The notes under the pieces are model-generated. The model had not been told where the DNA came from and made no database searches. It saw only the letters and a list, made by a program, of their open reading frames with translations. The position numbers and the translations under genes were made by a program. Below are positions 22,855-34,800 of a stretch of 64,000 nucleotides of DNA, piece by piece. Every line of letters begins with the position of its first letter. Position 1 is the stretch's first letter. The stretch is taken from assembly GCA_034401795.1 (NCBI GenBank), contig JAVVLW010002775.1:1-64000 (forward strand), in the 5' to 3' direction. This DNA is from Chaetoderma sp. LZ-2023a (Eukaryota; Mollusca; Caudofoveata; Chaetodermatida; Chaetodermatidae).

Positions 22855-25800
22855 GTATACTTCAGAGACTGTACACACTTAAATCTCACTAGTGCATATA
22901 TAACTCTGACTATGGCAATAACTCATTCTAACCAATGCTAAGGGCATTGGGAAATACCAGGAAATACTCAGATATCAAATAGAATGTTTAACTGTCTGAT
23001 GGCTGCGAGCTACCAGACAATTATTTCAATGAGCAATAACTCTGGACAGCTCTGCTGATTATTTTGAAAATAATTTGAGTGGAAGTTGTTGTTAAATATT
23101 TATCCTTGTGATTATTTAACTGCTTTGACTCTTGAATGATCAAGGCTGCCAATACCAGCTTCTATGTACAGTGTGGTCTTGAAATTCAAATGTTTGCTCA
23201 GTGAATGTCCATTTGTAGGGTATGAGATGAGTATTTTGAAGAATTACCACTGGAATTACTGGCTTGGTTATGGAGTCGGTTATTCCAGTGGTAAATTTTG
23301 AAAAATACTCTTCAGTTGCCCTGCAAATGGCCTTTACTCAAGACCCCCACAGAAGACCCGTAAAATGTTAATTTAGGATGTGAAATAGTGTTTGCTTTCT
23401 GAATTTACCTGTTTTTAATAAAATTACTGTTCTTCAGTCTACTACATCAGTTTTGACTCTGCATCTAATAGTGTTGCATGTGTCAGTGATGAATGAAAAA
23501 TGGAGGGCGCGAGTGAGGGAGATGAAAGGAGGAGGAAGGGTATGAAAGCGAACAAGGAAATAATTGAGAGACTTTGCTTCCTTATTTCCCATGTTCGGAC
23601 ATTTAAGTAATTGTTTATTGGCTTTGTTGTAATAATGGACCATTCCAAGTTTCTCCATCCATCATATGATGTCATAATCAACTACATGACATGTAGGATG
23701 ATGTCATAATCATGATGTCATGAATGATTCGGTATAGTGCATCTTTAGCGCTTAATAGTCCGACACGTTTTACTAATTGTATGTCTTTGCCATTTATAAA
23801 CATTCTGTTGAATATTTTGAAACTAATTTGACTGGACGCTGTTGCTGCTATAGGCAGCAACAGCGCCCTGTCAAATTAGTTTCAAAATATTTAACAGCTT
23901 ACCCGTATAGTTTTCTGGAGATTGATAGTCATGGAGTTCATGGATCGATCGATCCCAACACGAGCGATGTGTGGGTGGAGCTTAGTTAGTGATGGGCGGG
24001 GCATATCTAAAACTGGAAAGGTCCATTATCTTATGAAGCATGGCCTTGATAATACATGTAGATAAGAATAGATTTATATTATTTTGCTTTCAGGTCAGGG
24101 TGACTTAGCAGAAAACAAAGAGACTGGAGAAGTAACATGGCCAAAAACATTGAAAGGATTTGGATACACATTCAATAAAAGTAGGATGGAGTATCAGGAA
24201 TAATGTATAATACTAGTCTAATTGGTCACACCGACCAAAACCTACCTCTGCATTTGGCTTTGGCACTCCATTTGCAGCCCAAGAGAAGACTATTTTTGAA
24301 AATCTTCTACTGGAATGACTGGCTTGATAACTGAGCCAGTCATTCCAGTGCTAAATTTTCAAAAATAGTCTTCTCTTGGTCTGCAGATTGATATTTTCTA
24401 TGAGAAAATGTAAATTTCCTTGAACAAATTCGAGGGTTAAAGGGTTAGTCCTGTGTTCCAATGTTTGACAGCGTGGCAGGATAAGGCTGAGATTTCACAA
24501 TCTTAACTTCTTGCTTTCACAAATTCACAGACCAAACAAATTTGCTTTATGAAAGATTCGTATCCGCAGTGAATGTTTACTAATAACATTACGGTAACAT
24601 CAATAGATGAAACATCACTGTTATTAACTTACCAGTACCACAGTAGTGCATGTAGGCTTCTAAACCACAATTATTGTCCAAGAATTTCCAATGCAAAGAG
24701 GATGTATGTAATTTAGACAAAAGATGTGGTACTTTTAAAATGAATATCTAAATGTGCATATGAATGTCTGCATGGTATAGCAGGATTTGTACTGGCCATG
24801 GAAATCCTGGTAAGTCATGGAATTTGAAAATTTACATTCCAGTCCTGGAAAATTATGGAAGATCAGTATTTTTTATCATACGTCATGGAAAAGTCATGGA
24901 AAATGGTAATCATGAAAAACAAAAGAAAGATGTTGCCACCATCCCCTCCATGCAATACAAATTATGGCAATAATTTATCAAAATCTTGATTATTGCAAGA
25001 CTCAATATTCAGACATTTGCAGAATAACTCGGACCATAATTTATGTAGCTACGTTATAAACACAAACCTACTAGATATTAATTCTTAGAAGTCATGGAAT
25101 TTGTTAATTTTGTTCATGGAAAGGACATGAAATTTCAAACACAGAAAGGTATGCGAACCCTGGTATAAACATTTCTGCCAGCTCGTGTTTAACTGTCTGC
25201 CTGCTTAATTTCTGCAGACTACATTTTCCATGGGATTTAACTCTGGCTATACTGAATATTTTGAAAACAATTTGACTGAAAATTGATGGCTAAGACAACA
25301 ACAAGTGAACAACTTTCAGTCAAGAGTTATTGTCCATTGAAATTACTGTCTGGTGGCCTGCAGCAGGAAGACCGTTAGCCCTCTAACACTCGTATCAGCC
25401 TAAACCGGTCAGCACTCAGCAGTGGTCTTGAGAAATTTCTATTTGCAGACCAAGAGAAGACTATTTTTGAATATTTACCACTGGAATGACTGGCTCGATA
25501 ACCTTCTTCTCTTAGTCTGCAAATGGACATTTAGAATAAGAAAATTGAATTTTTAAAAACAAATTCAAAGATTAAAGTCTTAAGGAGAAATCCTTTAAAT
25601 TTGTATTTTGCAGAAGAATATGGTTAATTAAATACATGCATTTGATATTTTTTTCTGTTTCCAATGAACGGATCCATTTTGAGCTATGCCCACCAATTTT
25701 AAGGTAATATCCAACAACTTTTTTGTGTGTTGGAATCAATTTATATACTTTAAGCCCTGATTTCTCAGAATCCCAATTTAAAAATATTCAGCATCATGTT

Positions 25801-28800
25801 TATTAAGACATGCAATTTTGTGATCTTCAAATTACAGACTTCCACTTCAAACATGGTAGAACTATACATCATAATGATTGTGATGTCAGCTACCTAATGA
25901 CGTATTTGATTATCACGTCAGATACTTGAGTGATAGATGGGATCCCGCCATTAAATGTATGTGTATTTGAATTGTTTCTTTACAGAAGGACAGATGCACA
26001 AAATTGGCTCTGAAGAAGCATTTGAGTTCAAAGCTCGTGATGATGATGATGATTACAACCAGAGACGATATGAAGCAATAGGAGAGGTAAAATACACGAG
26101 ATTAATACACGTTATTAGAAACTCCATGCAAATAATAGTAGTCATTGAGAATTGAAGGCTAATGGGCCTTTCCATTTTTAGCTATGCCCCGCCCATCACT
26201 AGCTAAGCTCCAACCACACCTCGCCATGTTGGGATTGATCGATCCCCGAATGCCCTAGCTATCAATTTCCTGAAAACTACTATACAGGGAAGCTGTTTAA
26301 TATTTTGTAACTAATTTGACTGGGTGGCAGCAACAGCGCCCAGTCAAATTAGTTTCAAAATATTCAACAGAATATTTATAAAATAGTAAAAGCAAACAAT
26401 TTGTGCAACAACGCATAGACCGTCTTCAAATATGCATTCGTGACATACTTATCGACGTCATTCATGACGTCATTCATTATGATGTCATTCTACATATCAC
26501 GCAGTTCATTATGATGTCATATGATGGGTGGGTACACTGGAAAGGTGAATTGTCATTATTCTCACAAAATCTGGTGGTCCCAACCTGAAATCTGGGGGTT
26601 CCCAACCTGAAATCTGGGGTTCCCAACCTGAAATCTGGGGGCCCCACAATGAAATTTGGGATGCCCATGCAGTTTTTCTCATCCATGTTAAGATTAGAGA
26701 GTACCATAGGTTCACAGAGCTGTATTATGGTGGTCCAGGGCTAGATTTTGTGGTTATCTTTTTGTAAAAACCTATAAAACTAATTAGCATTTAAAAATCA
26801 TACAAGATTTTCAGGGGTCTCATGGGACCCACTGCCACAACTTTTGGCTGTCCCAAGTTACATCTTGGGGGTCTATACCCTCAAAAGGACCCTTATGAGA
26901 AACCCTGATTAGAACTTCAGGCTCAAACTTTGTAGCTAATATCAACTCTACTGAAAATTTTGAGATTAACTTGATTGAAAGGGCAGCAATAAATTTAATT
27001 CAGTCTCAAAAATTTTAAGTAAATGTTTTGATTAAGAGTAAATTTCTTTACCACAGATAATGAAAGTGGTAATGATCAATCATTGTTGTGCTTATAGGTG
27101 ATTACTGAACATATCTATGGATTGCTCGAGTCAGAGACACACTTAGAAAGAGTACATATACCAGTAAGTCTAGTAAATATACATGTATGTGCTTGTCACT
27201 TTATGAGTGGCTTGTCACTATGATCGGCTTGTCACTTTATGATCGGCTTGTCACTTTATGATAGGCTTGTCACTTTATGAGTGGCTTGTCACTTTATGAT
27301 CGGCTTGTCACTTTTTGATCGGCTTGTCACTTTATGATAGGCTTGTCACTTTATGATCGGCTTGTCACTTTATGATTGGCTTGTCACTTTTTGATTGGCT
27401 TGTCACTTTATGATTGGCTTGTCACTTTATGATCGGCGTGTCGCTCTGTGATAGGCTTGTCACTTTTTGATCGGCTTGTCAGTTTATGATCGGCTTGTCA
27501 CTTTATGATCAGCTTGTCACTTTATGATCGGCTTGTCACTTTATGATAGGCGTGTCACTTTATGATCGGTGTGCCACTTTGTGATTGGCTTTTCACTTTA
27601 TGATAGGCTTGTCACTATGATTAGCGTGTCACTTTATGATCGTCTTGTCACTTTTTGATCGGCTTTTCACTTTATGATAGGCTTGGCACTTTATGATTGG
27701 CGTGGAACTTTGTGATCGGCTTGTCACTTTTTAATTGGCTTGTCAGTTTATGATTGGCTTGTCACTTTTTGATCGGCTTGTCACTTTATGATTGGCTTGT
27801 CACTTTATGATAGGCTTGTCACTTTATGATCGGCATGTCACTGTGATCAGCTTGTCACTTTATTATCAGCTTGTCACTTTATGATAGGCTTGTCACTTTA
27901 TGATAGGCTTGACACTTTATGATAGGCTTGTCACTTTATGATCGGCGTGTCACTTTGTGATCGGGTTGTCACTTTATGATTGGCTTGTCACTTTATGGTC
28001 GCAAATACACACATGTATGATATTTCAGTTTATCACATAATCAAGCTTGTACTCTTATTGCATAACATACCTTAACGCTTTAACACTCATATCAGCCAAT
28101 AACGGCTTCTGCAGTGGTCTTGAGAAATGTCCCTTTGCAGACCAAGAGAAGACTCTTTGAAAACTTACCACTGGAATGACTGGTTCAGTAATCGAGTCAG
28201 TCATTCCAGTGGTAAATTTTCAAAAATAGTCTGCTCTTGATCTGCAAATGGACATTTTCCATGAGAAAATGTACATTTTCTTGAAGACATTCTATTGTTA
28301 AAAGGTTAAATCATCACATATCAGTTTATATCTCACTGGTGTAATAAAGTCCTGCCCTATAACCATTGTTTCCCATGGCATTTAAATTTGGGAGGTCACA
28401 GGGACACCCATACTTTGAAATCTGTTGTCCCAAGCTGAAATCTGGGGGTTCCATGCAGTTTTTCTTACCCATGCTAAAATTACATGTAGACGGTACCAGG
28501 GCTGGGGTAACTGTAACTTGTAACTGTAACTGCCTGTAACTTAGTTACATTTTTCATGTAACTGAAGTAACTTGTAACTGAAGAATTTGTTCAGTTACAG
28601 TAACTGAAATATAACAAGTTACATTGCAAAAGTAACTGAAATTTCAGTTACTTTTCAGTTACTCTTCAGTTACATTTGAGACTTTTATAACAAATTTATT
28701 ATGATTTTCGTAATTTGCAGCATAGTTGCTGTTATGCATGTTCCACACCAATATGCCAATTTCAATGTAATTATTCATGTAAGCTGTTGAATATATTAAA

Positions 28801-31800
28801 GCTAATTTTACTGGAAGATGTTGATGCCATGGACTGCAAATTTATTTCCAAGCATCCATGATATTTATTTTTGAAATTTACCATTGAAATGACTGGCTTG
28901 ACTGTTGGGCTAGTGATATTTATTTTCTTGACTAATCTAGACCGTTAAAGGGTTAACCCATTCTATATATGTATGTGATATTATTTACTCCATTTTATTA
29001 TTCTAAAATATGCTTGTTAGCAATGACAATCTGACTGAATGTTATTGCTACATCAGACAGCAACATGGCTTTAATCAAATTAGTATACAGCTTTTACATT
29101 GAGCTCCTTTAGAAACGTGTTGTTTACAAAATTATTAAAGAATTAAGTTATCTTTTAAACCTCAAATGAGTTAAAACAATTTTAGTTTTCTCATCTATAG
29201 TAAATGTCCATTAGTAGACTATGAGATTATTTTAGAAAATTTACCACTGGAATGACTGGCTTGGTTATTGAGCCATCCATTCCAGTGGTAAATTTTCAAA
29301 AATAGTCTTATATTTGTCTGGAAATGGACATTTCTCAACAGCACTGAAAAAGCTGTTTTGTTTTTGTTCAACTTTATGGTTAACAGGATTAAAAACAGCA
29401 AATGTTGAATTGTAAAGAAAGTTCAAATCTGCCACAGTAGGTGTTAACAGCATGTCCTGTTCTTTTCTTTATATGCTATTGATTAGGCTAGCTTAGGACA
29501 TCATTGCTCAACAATTATACTCAAGCTAAGATCAATTCACATAGGTGTGTTGATACAGCTCGAAGAAAAATGCCATTGATAAAAGTCAAGCCATCAACTA
29601 TTTTGGTATGGCAGACAATTTATAAAGGCTGTGAAATGAAACTACTGTACTGGAAAGCTCTTGAATATTTTGAAACTAATCTGCCCTGAAAAAAGGCTGT
29701 TGTTGCCATATCAAGCAACAGATTTTGAAACTAAAAGTAGTCTAAAGTACTCAGCAGTTTATCTGATTGGAATGAATTTGTCATTGCAACATATGAAAGT
29801 AATAATTTATTTTTAAAATATTTAAATTCCTAATTTGAATTATGCATACATCAAAGCTGATAAACATTTTAAAGCTAATTTCACGGGAAACTGTTCTATT
29901 GTTCTATTGTAGATGGCAGATTATCTTTCTCGCAGACAGTCAGTGCTCTAATGAAATCTGGTGAACATTTTGAAACTAATTTCACTGAAAAATGTTGATA
30001 CCTATGTCAGCAATATTTTCAGTCAAATTAGTTTCAAAATATTCAACCAATTATTTCTTACAATAAAATTAATTTGTGTTATCTGACTGGCCTGGTTGAA
30101 AGGTGAAGAATAAATATGTGTATGCACATCTATCCACATTTTTACAATGAAATCTTATTATTTTGGAAACAAGTTGAATGAAATTTGTTAATGCATATGG
30201 CAGCAACAAAACCCATTCAAATTGATTTTAAAATTTTCATGTTTTATATTTTATATCTGGAATGAATTCAGTTCTGTCAGTGGATTATACCAGTGGTTAA
30301 AGTTGTAGTTTGTTTCTACTATATATCTCAAATTGGTGGATTCTCCTTCGATCAATACTCACCATTCTGTTACTTCTGATATACAGCTGGCCTTGACAGC
30401 GGCTCTAGGATTATAGACTTAGAAAGCTTTACCGACTCCTGGGAACCGGGTACTCGGCTCCCAACTGCCGAGTACCTGTTTACCATAGAGCTCATTCTTG
30501 TTTGCATAGCAACAAGAGCAATACATGCTTTTTGCATTAGGGATTTTAGTGTTTTAAATAATCTAAGTCTTTAATCGGTGATAGTTTGTGTGTTCTGAAA
30601 GGATTAACTAAGGACTATGGAGAATACCGCCCAAGACAACCAGGTTGTATTGTTCTTTATTATCCATAGTTAAAAGACTTAGGTCTCTAAATTTCGTTGT
30701 GTCGCATGTTCCAATTTCTGACCCCATAGAATCTGGGACGTGTGCTAACAACGATATATGCCAGACGATCGCCTTCTTTAACCCCCAACAGGCGATCGGC
30801 AGATATGAAAATAGGTGTTTGCTACGGTATTTCTAACACGAATATCGGCTGACGTCGTTCTCCGTAGAATCCGAGCGGGTGATGTCACACCCGGTCGCTC
30901 GGATGTTTATGTGAAGAAACATTTTTTCATTAATTCGCGCATCTTATTCTGGGTGCTGCGTACTAAAAATGGTACCGGAAACTTTAGAATGATCAAGTTT
31001 ACGTGCGATCACGATCGGTTTGCAATGATCGGTGGTTTCAAAATTCTTGAGTAGATGCGTGGTCTGCGGTTTTACCGTGTGAGACAGCAGTTTGTTATAC
31101 ATTTTGTTGTTTTCTTCACATATCGTGCTGCTTTCGTTAGGGAGTATAATTTATAGTGATTAGTAAATATACCCTGAATGCTATGCGATATGATTCCTGG
31201 AGCCGTTACACATCCTGGAGGATCTATTATGGGTGTGTTTGTGCCCGCCGCGTGCTTGTCGTCATAATCAATGCGATCGTTGTTGTAACGTGGCGGGGTG
31301 GGGTGCGGGGAGGTTACGGTTAATTTATGAGTCAAAATTATTTGAAAATTAATTGTCTGCCTTCCATCCGGGTCTCGTTCCGCTTGTTTATTGTAGGTTT
31401 GTGCTTATTTATAGGCCAAGCCAGCCCCGCCATCATGTGACGACTGCCATAAGTTTGTCCGTGTAATGTTCAAGGACCATGTCTGTTTTAGGTGTTCCCT
31501 GTGTAATATAGATCATAGGTGTAATGTTTGTGCAGTGTGGTCCGTCGAAATGATGGTTAAGTTCCTTGCCCAGAAGGACTTGGCTGGGTCTGACGCGGGG
31601 TCAGGCGGTCCGAGAGGAAATCGTGGAGCGCCCGGTTCGGCCGGTGGGGGTGCTCCACGTCCCCAGCTGGAGGTGGCGGAGATGGCACCGCCGGCGTGGT
31701 TTGGTCCGGCTATGCAGGGTTTTCTGCATAGCGTTCTGCCCACGCTGGTGTCGTCCCTGCTACCAAAGGTTGGGGGGCAGTTTCTCCCCATGCCTGGTAC

Positions 31801-34800
31801 GGATCCTGTCCTCGGACAGGATTCTGGACTGGTTACCGAGGGGGCCGTCTCGTATGGTCCCCTGGCAGGCACGTCTGGCTTCGGTCAGACGGGTTCTGTC
31901 TCTCTGCGGCCACCTCCGGGTGGTCCAGTAGCGGTGGCCGGTCCGTCAGGTATGGGAGCCGTCCGCCTGGACGGCTCCACGGTTGACTCGTCTAGTGACG
32001 GCTCCTCGGAGTCTGAAGACGAGGAGGCCGAGGAGGAGAGGTTGCTGCGGCCCGTGAAGCCGCAGGTGGAGAATATGGAGGTTGATTCCGTCCTGGACGG
32101 AACCGGCCTCCATATGTCTGGTTTGGCGCAAGCCAGGTCAGCGGCTCCGCCTGCGGCTGAGGCCAATCCGTTACCTTGCACCGGTTCCGCGCGGCTTGGT
32201 TTGTCACCAGCCGTCATGGGAACGGGTGTGCCGGGCCAGGCGTGGTACTCACCTATCTCGCCTGGTCCGGCAGCCGGACGTGTGGTGCCGTTGGCGCCCG
32301 GGTCCGGCTATGGTTCCGCGACTGTTACGGGTCCTTACGGTTTTCCGTGCGGACCTACCCCATGGACCGGAGTGTTTCATGGGGTGGCGGCGGAACCGTG
32401 TGGTAGCGGAGTGCCTGGCGTGTCAGCCGTGGCTCATTGCCGGGAGGCCATGGCTGGCAGACCCGTGAGCACGTCAACGGGTGACGTGTTTGCGGGGGTG
32501 TCTTCATCGGAGGTAGATTGGTCAGATGCTCTGGCGTGGCTAGCCAGGGTTGACCCGTCTGTGGTTTCGGCCACGGCCGATGAAGATGCGCCCTGTCCGT
32601 CGGTTGCGTCGATTAGGACGGGGATTTTGCCCGCGGCCCGGATCCAGTCAGTGGGACTGGATCCACGGTTCATAGATTTGTTGGATGCTATTTATAGCAA
32701 ACAACTAATGACCAAGGGTCAGCTCCCTGCGGCCTCCAGGGAGGTGCGGGCAAGATGTCGTATTCCGCGGGGTGAATACGACAGGTATGGTGTAGTCCCG
32801 TCGGTCACGGAGGATGACCGATGGGTACTGGGAGTCCAGAGTGCCGGGTCGGGTGGCCCCGGTCCGGCACTAGTGGATACGTCCCAGGTACACCAGGAAG
32901 AAGTCCTGTCCCTATGCGATGAGGGTGTGAGGGCAGCGATGAGCGCTGTCAATCACTCTTATCGTCTCCTTCAGTCAGTGTGGGCTGAAGCGGGGGCAGG
33001 CCACCCGGTGCCACCTGTGGCGCTCTCATGTGTTAATGACGGCTTGGTGCTGTCAATGGACGCATTGGCAAGGGTGCAAGCGCGAGTGACGAAGTCCAGG
33101 AGGCAAATGGTCATTGACCATATGCGTCCGGCTACGGCAGTCAGGGAGCGTCTTCTTGGGACGCCCCTGACAGGGCCTAGCATCTTTGGTGGCCAAGCGC
33201 GGGCCATCTTAGAGGACACCCCCAGTATCTCGCAGAATCGGTTAGCGGTAAATCTACAGCTAGAGCTAGTGCGGCAAGCGCACGCACTAGGGGCTGTGGG
33301 CAAACCGCTAACGGGACAGCCTTCAAAGAAGCAGAAGAAGCATAAGAGCAAGGCGAAAGCCAGGCCTGTTGCGACTTCTGTTCCAGCTGGGTTCGCGGAG
33401 CCGGCGGCGGCGAAGAAACCCAGGAAGGTTGTAGAGGCGCCTACCCTCCCCAATGTTGCTCCTGACCGCCCTAGGGGCGGGAAGGGCAACGGGAAGGGTA
33501 AGGGTAAGGCCTCAAAGGGCGGACAGAAGGGGCCGAAGCGTACCTGAGGGTAAGCAAGCTCCCTTCATATCCGCCTGGACCGCGCCTGTGCGACAGGAAC
33601 AGCGGTGCCAGTTATACCCGTCGTGCCTAGAACGAAATGGTTCTCACTCTCTCTCGTTAAGAAAGAGGGGGGGGGGGGGGCGGACTGCGAGCCGGACAAC
33701 CCCGTTAGACGTCGAGGCGTCTATGGTGGGTGGAAGGCTCATGCGTTTCGTCGAGGCCTGGCGAGGTGTGACGTCAGACAGTCTGGTCCTGGGATGGTTA
33801 TCCCAGGGTTACATGCCGGAGTGGTGGGACTTTCCGCCACAAAATCTGTCTTTGGCACCTGTCTGGACACCCGTACCAAGGGAGCCAGACAAGTTAGAAG
33901 CCGTTCAAAAGGAAGTGTCGGGTTTGCTTCTGAAGGGAGCAATAAAACCAGCAAACCGGAACACTCCAGGCTTCTATTCAAACATGTTCCTTGTCCCCAA
34001 GAGCACAGGGGGATGGAGACCCATACTCAATCTCAGGCCATTAAATTGGTTTATCCATACGCCTCGGTTCCAGATGGAAACGCCGAGGTCGGTAATGGCG
34101 GAATTGAGGAAAGGAATGTGGTGTGTATCGATCGATCTGAAAGATGCATATTTCCACATTCCGATGAATCGGAGTTGGCACAGGTTTCTGAGATTTGCGT
34201 TTCAGAATCAAGTATGGGAGTTTACAGTTCTCCCGTTTGGCCTGTCGACAGCTCCGAGGGTTTTCACAAGAGTGGTCCTTGCGGTGACGGCGTTTCTCAG
34301 AAAAGAGAACGTGGCGCTACACACCTACATAGACGACTGGCTGCTCAAGGCAGACTCGGCAGCCAGGTTGAACGTGGATACTGCTCTGACTCTGAAGTTA
34401 CTTTCAGATTTAGGCTGGATAGTCAACGAGGAGAAATCCGAGTTGACGCCCACTCAACATTTCGTTTATTTGGGGATGCGATTCGACCTCGAGGAGGGCA
34501 GGGTTTACCCGTCAGAGCCCAGAGTGGTGTCTCTGTTAGCCATCCTCAGGAGTTTTCGAGTGGGAAACCACATTCAGGCGAGGCGGTTCCTTCAGATGCT
34601 GGGCATGATGGTCTCCATGGAGCAGGTTATCCCGTACGCTGCTCTAATGCGAAGACCTATCCAGTTGTATCTGATGTCTCTGTGGAAACAGAGAACAGAA
34701 CCCCTGTCAAAACTGGTGCCAGTTTTGGAGCCGATAATATCGCATTTTCTATGGTGGAAACAGCGTCAGAATCTCCTAATAGGGGTTTCGCTGCACCAAC

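Noticed and set aside
24764-24973. 69-codon frame in ARB2A intron 2 as an alternative exon
   Set aside because: It lies in a repetitive GTCATGGAA element and has no family similarity.
26477-26715. Repeated PDFRLGT-type peptide on the minus strand
   Set aside because: Comes from the 22-bp tandem units of repeat X, which is non-coding elsewhere.
27190-27999. Regularly spaced repeats resembling a CRISPR array
   Set aside because: Units are directly adjacent 19-bp tandem copies with no unique spacers, in an animal intron; it is a minisatellite.
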